From positions 1 to 12,610 of the forward strand of contig CANETO010000019.1 in assembly GCA_947440895.1 (NCBI GenBank): a stretch of 12,610 bases of DNA, read 5' to 3'. Both the position numbers and the translations under genes were made by a program. Below the pieces are notes generated by a model. It saw only the letters and a program-made list of their open reading frames with translations. It was not told the origin of the DNA and did no database searches. This stretch comes from Planctomycetaceae bacterium (GTDB lineage: Bacteria; Planctomycetota; Planctomycetia; Pirellulales; UBA1268). Below are positions 1 to 7,591 of the stretch, piece by piece; positions within the stretch are counted from its first letter, which is position 1, and the number at the start of each line of letters is the position of its first letter.

Positions 1-1
1 C

Positions 2-346
2 ACGCTGGGAGTGCTGCTGATGATGTGGGTGCGGTGGACGCTGCCGCGACTCCGCATCGATCAGGTGATGACCACCTGCCTAAAATACTGCACGCCGATC
101 GCGGCGGCGATGTTCGCGGGCGCCATGCTCTGGCAGTTGGCGTTTCCGGGTGGTGTCGTGCGGGGGCTTTCCCGTCCAGCCGGCGAGATCCGCGAGGGCT
201 GGCTGGAGGGGCCGGGCGGGTTATCGGCCGGGCGTGGGCTGTTCGAAGCCAAGCCGAGGGTGGTGCCGAACGGATCGGAAACGCCCGTCGGTCAGCAGGT
301 GAATCCCACGGTTGAATCCCCCGATATCGTCAAGGTGGGGTCATGA
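2..346 (+). CDS. nuoH: NADH-quinone oxidoreductase subunit H (NuoH), 3' end only
   Basis: This is the C-terminal 114 residues of the complex I subunit that joins the peripheral arm to the membrane arm and forms much of the quinone chamber. The visible part starts inside a membrane helix (LGVLLMMWVRWT) and continues with the family hallmark RWTLPRLRIDQVM, followed by KYCTPIA and a last membrane segment (AAAMFAGAMLWQLAF). After that helix comes a hydrophilic, Gly/Pro-rich tail of about 65 residues, longer than I expect for NuoH, with no motif I recognise. The gene start lies upstream of the window, and the frame is open from base 2. Its TGA stop overlaps the nuoJ start as ATGA, so the two are translationally coupled. 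In the canonical nuo order nuoI would come next, but it is absent here. The family call is very secure; the role of the tail is unknown. Confidence 0.95.
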   Translation, partial: TLGVLLMMWVRWTLPRLRIDQVMTTCLKYCTPIAAAMFAGAMLWQLAFPGGVVRGLSRPAGEIREGWLEGPGGLSAGRGLFEAKPRVVPNGSETPVGQQVNPTVESPDIVKVGS

Positions 347-1077
347 TGTCGTCCGGCGTCATACCGCTGCCAGGACTGGTCGCCGCTGTTGCAGCTGCCG
401 TCCCGTTGGCCGTCGTGAATTGGCATTCCGTCTTGTTCCTGCTGTTTGCAGCCGTGGCGTGTGCGTGTGCGGTTGCCGTGGTGCTGGCAGAAAACGTCGT
501 CCGGATGGCCTTCTATCTCGTGCTCTCGCTCGCCGCGACGGCTGGGCTGTTCTTTCTTGCGGGCGCCGAGTTTGTGGGAGCGATGCAACTCATGATCTAC
601 GTCGGTGGCACGCTGGTGCTGCTGGTATTCGGCGTGATGTTGACGGCCCAGGCGCCGTTCGTCGCCATCAAGACGTCGGCTGGAGATCGGTTGCTGGCCG
701 GCATGGTGGGAGCGGCGCTGTTGGCCGTGCTTCTCCAGGCCGCTTTTCGCGTCGAGCCATGGCGCCGGCCCGCCATGGCAGCGGTGGCGGCTCCCGCTGC
801 CACCCCGATCGGCATGGCGCTCCTCGGGGTGCGTGTGGATGAGCCCGCCGCAGGCGTTCCAACTGCTGCGGTGCGAAGTGGGTATCTGCTGCCCTTTGAG
901 ATCGTGTCGGTGCATCTGCTTGTGGTGCTTGTCGGTGCGGCGTATCTCGCGCGGGCAAAGCGTCGTCGGACGCCGCGGTCGATCGATGTGGCAGCCTCCT
1001 CGGTCGGCCCGGTCGTGACCGCCCGCGAGGCAGCCCGGTCTTCCGCGTCAGCGCTCGTATCGGGAGGTGGGCGATGA
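343..1077 (+). CDS. nuoJ: NADH-quinone oxidoreductase subunit J (NuoJ)
   Basis: This is a membrane-arm subunit of complex I. Its third helix carries the pi-bulge thought to gate proton movement. The protein has 244 residues, against roughly 180 in E. coli. The signature GAEFVGAMQLMIYVGGTLVL lies at about residues 74-93, with the conserved tyrosine at Y86, followed by LLVFGVMLT. The last membrane helix, LLPFEIVSVHLLVVLVGAAY, is at 182-201. The extra length comes from an N-terminal hydrophobic stretch (about 9-24) before the usual first helix, a variable Ala/Pro-rich loop at about 137-176, and a basic tail after 203. The start was chosen because ATGATG at 343 overlaps the nuoH stop and follows an AAGGTGGGG ribosome binding site at 332-340. 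The gene overlaps nuoK by four bases at its end. The identity is secure; whether the N-terminal stretch crosses the membrane is a guess. Confidence 0.95.
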   Translation: MMSSGVIPLPGLVAAVAAAVPLAVVNWHSVLFLLFAAVACACAVAVVLAENVVRMAFYLVLSLAATAGLFFLAGAEFVGAMQLMIYVGGTLVLLVFGVMLTAQAPFVAIKTSAGDRLLAGMVGAALLAVLLQAAFRVEPWRRPAMAAVAAPAATPIGMALLGVRVDEPAAGVPTAAVRSGYLLPFEIVSVHLLVVLVGAAYLARAKRRRTPRSIDVAASSVGPVVTAREAARSSASALVSGGGR

Positions 1078-1466
1078 ATACTCTGGCGACTGGCCTCTCG
1101 TTCGCTGCCACTCCGCTCGTTGCAGGGCTCTTTGATGCTCCGGTCGGCGTGGCCCATTATCTCGTGGTGGGCGCGATCCTGTTCACGTCCGGCGTTGTCT
1201 GTATGGCGCTCAAGCGGAATGCGCTCGGCGTGCTGATGGGCATTGAACTCGTGCTCAATGGCGCGAATGTGAATTTCGTGGCGTTTTCATCGCCGTATCT
1301 GCGAGGCGAGGGGGCGGCTTCCCTCGGGCTCGATGGTCAGTTGATCGCCCTCTTCGTCATCCTGCTGGCAGCCGCCGAAGCCGCGGTCGCCCTGGCGATC
1401 ACCTTGAACTTCTACAACAACCACGCGACCGTCGACATCGACCGGGCCGACGACCTCAAGGGCTGA
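1074..1466 (+). CDS. nuoK: NADH-quinone oxidoreductase subunit K (NuoK)
   Basis: This is the small three-helix, MrpC-like subunit of the complex I membrane arm. It supplies two glutamates to the central proton path. Both are present: E58 in LMGIELVLNGANVNFVAF (E36 in E. coli) and E102 in AAAEAAVALAI (E72 in E. coli). The C-terminal DDLKG matches the conserved acidic, Gly-terminated end of the family. The protein has 130 residues against about 100 usually, with the surplus lying before the first helix. The ATG at 1074 is preferred because it overlaps the nuoJ stop (ATGA) and has a strong GGGAGG six bases upstream (1062-1067). A GTG at 1149 would give a standard-length 105-residue protein but has no convincing ribosome binding site. 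A gap of 22 bp separates it from nuoL. Confidence 0.96.
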   Translation: MNTLATGLSFAATPLVAGLFDAPVGVAHYLVVGAILFTSGVVCMALKRNALGVLMGIELVLNGANVNFVAFSSPYLRGEGAASLGLDGQLIALFVILLAAAEAAVALAITLNFYNNHATVDIDRADDLKG

Positions 1467-1488
1467 GCCGCCACCGCGGCACTCGACC

Positions 1489-3978
1489 ATGGATCCTGCC
1501 TCCCAACTCCCGACGCTGCTGGGCCTCGCATGGCTCGCGCCGCTCGTCTCGTTCGTGGCAATCCTCTTCTTCGGTCCCCGGATGGGACACCATGGCAGGA
1601 ATGCCGCCTGGGTGGCCACCGCGGCGATCGTCACGTCGCTGCTGCTCTCGCTGGCCGCCTTCGGCACCTGGCTCGCGGCCCATCCGGTGACGGCGGTCGC
1701 TCATGGCTCGCATGCAGCCGAAGTCGATGGGCATGCGACCGACACGCATGCTGCGGAGGCTGCACACGTTGATCATGGTGATCATGGTGACCACGACGGT
1801 CATGCGTCGCCCAGCGATCATCACGACGGCCACCACGCTGCCACGGTGCCCGCAGCCTACGCCGGCGACTGGTACACGCTCTATCAAGGCGGTTCGCTCC
1901 GGCTCTCGATTGGGTGGTACATCGATGCCCTCACCGTTCTCATGTTCGTGGTCGTGACCTTCATCGCCACCTGCATCCACATCTATGCATCGGGCTACAT
2001 GCACGATGAATTGCATGATGTCACCGATCACGAAGTTCATTTGGCGGACGGTAGCCATCTCCATCGCCCCGGCCGGTTCCCAAGGTTTTTCCAGGCCCTG
2101 TCGCTGTTCTGTTTCTCGATGCTCGGCATCGTGATCGCCGGAAACCTGGCGATGGTCTTCATCTTCTGGGAGTTGGTGGGCATCTGTTCCTGGTTCTTGA
2201 TCGGCTTCTACTTCGAGCGGAAGAGTGCCTCCACGGCGGCGAACAAGGCGTTCATCGTCAATCGTGTCGGCGACTTCGGCATGCTCATCGGTCTGATGGC
2301 ACTCTGGGGCGCTCTTGGCACGCTGCATTTCGCCGACTCGACTGCGGCTGGTGTCGATGGCCATGCCGCTGTTCAGCCCGGTCTTTTCAGCCTTGTGAGG
2401 CCCGCCGAGTCAGGCCATGCCCTGCAGGTGCCCGACGGGATGGTGAAGTTCGCCAACGCCAGTGAAGTCGGCCGCATCACGACCGAGTATGCCGGTCGGC
2501 CCGCCGACGGAGCGGCCGAGGTCGCCGCCCGTGTGCGTGACTGGAGGTCCCAGGGATATGGCCGGTGGCTGTTGTTCATCGCGGGTGTCGGCATCTTCTG
2601 CGGCTGCGTCGGCAAGAGCGCCCAGTTTCCGCTCTTCGTCTGGCTGCCCGACGCCATGGAGGGCCCCACTCCGGTCTCGGCGCTCGTGCACTCCGCGACG
2701 ATGGTGGCCGCGGGCGTCTACCTCGTAGGCAGGTTCTACCCGGTGCTCACGCCCGATGTGCTCCTCGTCATCGCCGTGATCGGCGGCATCACGCTGTTCA
2801 TTGCCGCCACGATCGCCCTGGTTGCCAACGACATCAAGCGGGTGCTCGCGTATTCCACGGTCAGCCAACTCGGCTACATGATGCTGGCGCTCGGCGTCGG
2901 TGGCTGGTCCGCCGGGCTGTTCCACCTCGTCACCCATGCGTTCTTCAAGAGCCTGCTCTTTCTCTGCTCCGGCTCCGTCATTCACGCCTGCCACACCAAC
3001 GACATGCGGAAAATGGGTGGACTCGCCCGAGTCATGCCCTGGACCGCGGGAACCATGCTCGTCGGCTGCCTGGCCATCATTGGCGCGGGCATTCCTTTCG
3101 TGATCGGCCTCTCCGGTTACTATTCGAAAGACGCGATCCTCGCTCAGGCACTTTCTTACTCGCAGGCCAATCCGTCGTGGACGATCCTGTACTACGCGGT
3201 TGCCGGTGGTGCCTTCCTAACGGCGTTCTACATGTTTCGGCTCTGGTTCATGACCTTCGCAGGCACACCGCGGGATCACCATGTCGCCGATCATGCCCAC
3301 GAGTCGCCGAACGTGATGGTGGCTCCGCTCGTGGCCCTGGCGGTATTGGCGATCGTGGCGGGCTGGACGCTCCCCGGTGGATTCGGGCTGGCGAACCTCT
3401 TGGAGCAGGCTCGTCCCATCGGGACCGAGGCCACCACGAGCGACACATTCCTCTTTGGCACCCTGACCGTGCCGGCTGAGCACCTCAGCCACGAGGGGGC
3501 GATTCACGTGACCGCCACGCTGACCGCTTTCACCACCGCAGCGGCGGGCGTGCTCTTGGCCGCGGCGATGTATCTCTGGAGGATCATCTCGCCTGCGACG
3601 GTGGCGTCCGTGTTTCGGCCCCTCTACTCGTTCCTCGCCAACCGCTGGTATTTCGACGAACTCTACAACGCCATCTTTGTGCGACCGGTATTTGCGGTTG
3701 CCAGCCTGGCCAGCGGCACCGACCGGGGCGTGATCGATCGGTTCATCGAAGGGGTCGCCTGGTCGGCCCGGCAGTTGGCCGGTTTTGATGCGTGGATCGA
3801 CCGCACGCTCGTCGACGGCCTGGTCAACGCCACGGCATCAGCCACATGGCATGCCGGCCTCGAACTCAAGAAACTTCAGACCGGTCGGCTGCGTCAGTAT
3901 GTGATGTTCATCGTGGTCGGCACGGTGGCCCTGTTCGTGCTGGCGAGCATGCTGTTTCGTGCCGGGCTCGCCGGCTGA
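1489..3978 (+). CDS. nuoL: NADH-quinone oxidoreductase subunit L (NuoL), enlarged by loop insertions
   Basis: This is the distal antiporter-like proton pump of complex I. Family residues are all in place: E228 in FWELVGICSW (TM5), D262 in NRVGD, K376 in VGKSAQFPLFVWLPDAMEG (TM7), H401 in SALVHSATMV, the helix motif NDIKRVLAYSTVSQLGYM (448-465), K487 in THAFFKSLLF and K547 in YYSKDAI (TM12). The C-terminal lateral-helix region carries ANRWYFDELYNAIFVRP (717-733) and LQTGRLRQY (796-804), followed by a last membrane helix. At 829 residues it is about 200 longer than the E. coli protein. The surplus lies mainly in a His-rich loop (about 64-120), a further His-containing loop (171-197) and a loop at about 281-358. 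The lateral-helix region contains a repeated Asp-rich pattern (about 745-755 and 767-777). I see no ribosome binding site before the ATG, which follows nuoK by 22 bp. Confidence 0.98.
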   Translation: MDPASQLPTLLGLAWLAPLVSFVAILFFGPRMGHHGRNAAWVATAAIVTSLLLSLAAFGTWLAAHPVTAVAHGSHAAEVDGHATDTHAAEAAHVDHGDHGDHDGHASPSDHHDGHHAATVPAAYAGDWYTLYQGGSLRLSIGWYIDALTVLMFVVVTFIATCIHIYASGYMHDELHDVTDHEVHLADGSHLHRPGRFPRFFQALSLFCFSMLGIVIAGNLAMVFIFWELVGICSWFLIGFYFERKSASTAANKAFIVNRVGDFGMLIGLMALWGALGTLHFADSTAAGVDGHAAVQPGLFSLVRPAESGHALQVPDGMVKFANASEVGRITTEYAGRPADGAAEVAARVRDWRSQGYGRWLLFIAGVGIFCGCVGKSAQFPLFVWLPDAMEGPTPVSALVHSATMVAAGVYLVGRFYPVLTPDVLLVIAVIGGITLFIAATIALVANDIKRVLAYSTVSQLGYMMLALGVGGWSAGLFHLVTHAFFKSLLFLCSGSVIHACHTNDMRKMGGLARVMPWTAGTMLVGCLAIIGAGIPFVIGLSGYYSKDAILAQALSYSQANPSWTILYYAVAGGAFLTAFYMFRLWFMTFAGTPRDHHVADHAHESPNVMVAPLVALAVLAIVAGWTLPGGFGLANLLEQARPIGTEATTSDTFLFGTLTVPAEHLSHEGAIHVTATLTAFTTAAAGVLLAAAMYLWRIISPATVASVFRPLYSFLANRWYFDELYNAIFVRPVFAVASLASGTDRGVIDRFIEGVAWSARQLAGFDAWIDRTLVDGLVNATASATWHAGLELKKLQTGRLRQYVMFIVVGTVALFVLASMLFRAGLAG

Positions 3979-4071
3979 TCGTCGCCTTTTTCGTGTGGGA
4001 TCGCCCGCAACCAACCCAGCCCATTCGCCCGAACGCCTCAGCACTCCTCGCTCCCTTGACGGATTTTTTTC

Positions 4072-5868
4072 ATGTCTCCCACCGATACGCTCACGCAGCC
4101 CGCTCTCTGGCCCCTGTCGGCCATCGTCTTCCTGCCCGCGCTGGTGGCAGCCTTTCTGTCGCTGCCGATCGTGCCGAAGGCCCGCGAGGAATTCATCCGC
4201 TGGACCACGCTGCTCACCACCGCCGTGGTGTTCGTGCTTTCGCTCTGGATGGCCGTGCCGGCGTTGTTCGGGGCGACTGGTCCGGCGCAGTTCCGCCTGG
4301 GTGACCCGACGATGCAGGCGGTGGTGAAGCTGCCTTGGATCGAATCCTTTGGCATCGAATACCTGCTGGGCGTCGACGGGATCAGCCTGCCACTGGTGGT
4401 GCTGACCACGTTTTTGTCGATGCTCGCTGCTGCGGCCAGCTGGCCGATCTCCAAGCACGTCAAGGCCTACCACGTGCTGTTTCTGCTGCTCGTCACCGGC
4501 ATGCTCGGCGTTTTTGTCTCGCTCGACTTCATGCTGTTCTACGTGTTCTGGGAAGTGATGCTGCTGCCGATGTACTTCCTGATCGGCATCTGGGGCGGCC
4601 CACGCCGCGAGTATGCCGCCATTAAGTTTTTCCTCTACACGCTGTTCGGCAGCGTGCTGATGCTGCTCGCCATTCTTATGCTCTATTTTACGAGCGACCT
4701 GCGGCTGCTCTCCGACGAGCAACTGGTGGCTGCACACGTCGTGAGCCCGAGTCTCGAAGGGGTGGCCCGCTCCACGGCCCTCGAGGCCTTCCGGACGGCC
4801 GACCGACCGCTCCACACCTTCAATATTCTGGCACTTGCGCAGATCGGCCAGCTGCCCAACTCGCCATTTGCGGCGGCGCAGGTCTGGGGGATGAGCCTGG
4901 AGACCTGGGCGTTCCTCTTGCTGCTCATCGGCTTCGTCATCAAGGTGCCGGTGGTACCGGTGCACACCTGGCTGCCCGATGCGCACGTCGAGGCGCCGAC
5001 GCCGATCTCGATGATCCTCGCCGGCGTGCTCCTCAAGCTCGGAGGCTACGGCATCCTGCGGATCTGTTATCCGATCTGCCCGGGGGCGGGACTGTCGCTG
5101 GCCTGGCTCGTCTGCGGGCTGGGGGTGGTGTCGATGGTCTACGGTGCGTTCGCGGCCCTGGCTCAGAAGGACTTCAAGCGGATGGTCGCCTACAGCTCCG
5201 TCAGCCACATGGGCTACGTGATGCTCGGTCTGGGAGTGTGGAGCGCGGTCGCCGGACAGGAATACCGCTGGGAGTCCTGGGCGCAGGGTGTGAATGGCGC
5301 CATGTTTCAAATGCTCGCCCACGGCATCAGTTCGGCAGGAATGTTCTTCATGGTGGGCGTCCTCTACGACCGGGTGCATCACCGGAACCTCGAGGAATTT
5401 GGTGGCATCTTCGGCCGGATGCCGGTCTACAGCGGGCTGGCCATCGCCGTCTTCTTTGCCGGCCTCGGCCTGCCTGGCCTCTGCGGCTTCATCGGCGAGG
5501 TGCTGGTCACCCTTTCCAGTTGGAACTACAGCCGCGGGCTGGCGGCGATCTCGGCGTTCACGGTCATCCTGACAGCGGCCTACATTCTCTGGGCGATCCA
5601 GCGGGTCTATCTCGGCGCGGAGTACAAGGGCCCCCACGGAGATCACCTGACGCCGATCACGCCTCGTGAACTGGCGATCGCCACGCCGCTGGTATTCTTC
5701 GCGATCCTCTTCGGCGTCGCGCCTCAGATCCTCTTCAACTACGTCACACCGACCGTCAATCGACAGGTGGAAACGCTGGCCGACTGGACCCGCCGCGTGC
5801 ACGACGCCCCCGCCGTTCCGGCGGTGGCCGCCGTGCAACAGGAGACGGCGGCCCAGGCAGCCCGGTAG
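4072..5868 (+). CDS. nuoM: NADH-quinone oxidoreductase subunit M (NuoM)
   Basis: This is the middle antiporter-like proton pump of complex I. Diagnostic segments are LLGVDGISLPLVVL (98-111), FYVFWEVMLLPMYFLIGIWGG (about 156-176) with the TM5 glutamate E161, FVIKVPVVPVHTWLPDAHVEAPTP with the TM7 lysine K291, QKDFKRMVAYSSVSHMGYVML (about 365-385), and GLPGLCGFIGE with E476 in TM12, where E. coli has its functional Glu407. The length of 598 residues exceeds the E. coli protein by roughly 90. A hydrophilic insert at about 212-248 and an Ala/Gln-rich C-terminal tail account for part of this. The ATG at 4072 follows a T-run and a weak GGA at 4061-4063. The 93-bp gap after nuoL is the largest inside the operon and shows no clear terminator. 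It sits between nuoL and nuoN as in the standard order. Confidence 0.98.
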   Translation: MSPTDTLTQPALWPLSAIVFLPALVAAFLSLPIVPKAREEFIRWTTLLTTAVVFVLSLWMAVPALFGATGPAQFRLGDPTMQAVVKLPWIESFGIEYLLGVDGISLPLVVLTTFLSMLAAAASWPISKHVKAYHVLFLLLVTGMLGVFVSLDFMLFYVFWEVMLLPMYFLIGIWGGPRREYAAIKFFLYTLFGSVLMLLAILMLYFTSDLRLLSDEQLVAAHVVSPSLEGVARSTALEAFRTADRPLHTFNILALAQIGQLPNSPFAAAQVWGMSLETWAFLLLLIGFVIKVPVVPVHTWLPDAHVEAPTPISMILAGVLLKLGGYGILRICYPICPGAGLSLAWLVCGLGVVSMVYGAFAALAQKDFKRMVAYSSVSHMGYVMLGLGVWSAVAGQEYRWESWAQGVNGAMFQMLAHGISSAGMFFMVGVLYDRVHHRNLEEFGGIFGRMPVYSGLAIAVFFAGLGLPGLCGFIGEVLVTLSSWNYSRGLAAISAFTVILTAAYILWAIQRVYLGAEYKGPHGDHLTPITPRELAIATPLVFFAILFGVAPQILFNYVTPTVNRQVETLADWTRRVHDAPAVPAVAAVQQETAAQAAR

Positions 5869-5884
5869 CCGCGTCGCCCCAGTC

Positions 5885-5890
5885 AAAGGA
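5885..5890 (+). promoter_or_regulatory. Ribosome binding site deciding the nuoN start
   Basis: AAAGGA lies nine bases before the GTG at 5900 and 21 bases before the ATG at 5912. Spacing therefore favours GTG as the nuoN start. This is judged from sequence alone; the ATG remains possible if the gene uses no Shine-Dalgarno pairing. Confidence 0.55.
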
Positions 5891-5899
5891 AATCAGACC

Positions 5900-7579
5900 G
5901 TGAACCAGACCATGAATCTGGGCTCGCTCATCACAGGCTCGCTCAACGACACGCTCGCCGTGTCGCTGCCCCTGTTTCGTACCGAGCTCTGTCTCGCCGC
6001 CACGATCGTGCTCGTTCTGCTCTGCAGAATGCTGCCGGTGCTGCGGCGTCTCGATGCGGGGCTGGTGGCGCTCGGGGGCGTCTGCTTCGCCCTCTGGTTT
6101 GCCTGGAATGATCTCCGGGGAATCCCCGTTGGCGGAGTGTCATCCGGAGCAGCGACTGGGGCCATGCGTCAGGAACTGTTCGGCGGTCTGCTCGTGTTTG
6201 ACTCCCTCACCGCCTACATCCGATTTCTGCTGATGGGCTTCCTCGTCCTCTACATACCCTTCACGAAGGCGTCGGGGATTCCGGACCACGAAGACGGTGC
6301 CGACTTCTATTCGCTCGTGCTCGGGGCCACGCTGGGGATGTGCCTGATGGCCTCGGCCAACCACCTGCTGATGGTCTTCATGGCGGTGGAGATGGCGAGC
6401 GTGCCCTCGTACGCCTTGGCGGGGCTGCTCAAGGGCCGCAAGGCGAGTTCCGAAGCAGCGCTCAAGTATGCGGTCTACGGCGCTGGGGCGGCGGGCATCA
6501 TGCTCTACGGAATCAGCCTGCTGGCGGGCCTGCTGGGCACGTGCCACCTGCCGAGCATGGCGGCCGAACTGTCGCGGGTCGTGGATGCGGGGGCGACCAG
6601 CGGCAGCGTGATGGTGCTTGCCCTCGGCGGCTTGATGGTCGCGGTCGGGCTGGCGTTCAAGCTGTCGGCAGTGCCCTTCCACTTCTGGTGCCCCGACGTG
6701 TTCGAGGGAGCGGCGGCCGAGATCGGAGGCTTTCTCTCGGTGGCGAGCAAGGCAGCTGCCGTGGCGCTGCTTCTGCGGATCTGTTTCGGCCTCGGCGTTT
6801 CAGCGACCGGCCACGATGCCGCGGCGGCCATCGGTGCGACTCTGGCTGAGACTCATGGCAGCGGGCTCGTGGCAACACGGCACTTCATCGTCGCGCTTGT
6901 CGGCCTGATGGCCGCGGTCACCTGCACGTTGGGCAATCTCGCCGCCTACGGGCAGACCAACATGAAGCGGCTGCTTGCCTACTCGACGATCGCCCATGCC
7001 GGATACCTGATGATGGCGGTGGCGGCGGCGGTGGCCATGGTGGGTGTCGATCCTGCTGGTTCCCGTGACGCGGTCAGTGCGGTCGCGTTCTACCTCGGCA
7101 CCTACCTGTTCATGAATCTGGGCGCGTTTGCCATCGTGGCCTTCCTGCGGAACAACCTCCGCAGCGAGGAGATCGAGTCATACGCCGGACTGGTGCGTTC
7201 CAGCCCGGGGATCGTCATTGCCACGGGAGTGGTGCTCGTGAGCCTGATCGGCCTGCCGCCGTTGGCCGGCTTCTGGGCGAAGTTTCTCGTCTTTTCCTCG
7301 CTCATTCAGGCGATCACGGCCGGTGCCGAGCGGCCCCTGATGCTCGTCCTGCTCGTCGTCGGCGGTATCAACACGGTGATCAGCCTCTTCTACTACCTGC
7401 GTGTGCTCAAGGTGATGACCTTCGACCCGCCGCCCGCTGACCGCCCTAGTGGCGAGTTTTCGCTGGTATCCCTGCCGGGAGCGATCGTCACGGCGCTCGT
7501 TGTGCCGGTCGTGGTGCTGGGCATCTTCTGGTCTGGACTCTACGCCTGTGCACAACTGGCCGGTGCCTTCGCATCCTGA
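5900..7579 (+). CDS. nuoN: NADH-quinone oxidoreductase subunit N (NuoN)
   Basis: This is the third antiporter-like pump of complex I, next to NuoK in the complex. With a GTG start at 5900 it has 559 residues. Visible motifs are FMAVEMASVPSYALAG with the TM5 glutamate E164, AFKLSAVPFHFWCPDVFEG with the TM7 lysine K254, TNMKRLLAYSTIAHAGYLMM (353-372) and GLPPLAGFWAKF with K461 in TM12. The usual proline-bearing GAPTPV-type segment after DVFEG reads GAAAEIGGFLS here. GTG is preferred over the in-frame ATG at 5912 because AAAGGA at 5885-5890 sits nine bases before it, against 21 before the ATG. Frame extension further upstream would run into nuoM and is not real. The gap to nuoM is 31 bp and to the next gene 12 bp, so the latter may be co-transcribed. 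Confidence 0.96.
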   Translation: MNQTMNLGSLITGSLNDTLAVSLPLFRTELCLAATIVLVLLCRMLPVLRRLDAGLVALGGVCFALWFAWNDLRGIPVGGVSSGAATGAMRQELFGGLLVFDSLTAYIRFLLMGFLVLYIPFTKASGIPDHEDGADFYSLVLGATLGMCLMASANHLLMVFMAVEMASVPSYALAGLLKGRKASSEAALKYAVYGAGAAGIMLYGISLLAGLLGTCHLPSMAAELSRVVDAGATSGSVMVLALGGLMVAVGLAFKLSAVPFHFWCPDVFEGAAAEIGGFLSVASKAAAVALLLRICFGLGVSATGHDAAAAIGATLAETHGSGLVATRHFIVALVGLMAAVTCTLGNLAAYGQTNMKRLLAYSTIAHAGYLMMAVAAAVAMVGVDPAGSRDAVSAVAFYLGTYLFMNLGAFAIVAFLRNNLRSEEIESYAGLVRSSPGIVIATGVVLVSLIGLPPLAGFWAKFLVFSSLIQAITAGAERPLMLVLLVVGGINTVISLFYYLRVLKVMTFDPPPADRPSGEFSLVSLPGAIVTALVVPVVVLGIFWSGLYACAQLAGAFAS

Positions 7580-7591
7580 CCGGAAACCACC

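Noticed and set aside
1456..2364. 302-codon - strand frame opposite the start of nuoL
   Set aside because: It is the mirror of the nuoL His-rich loop and helices, with no family motif of its own.
3838..5886. 682-codon open frame on the - strand opposite nuoM
   Set aside because: nuoM on the + strand is unmistakable, and the reverse frame is open only because of GC-rich codon use; its translation is low-complexity, His/Arg/Gln-rich and resembles no protein.
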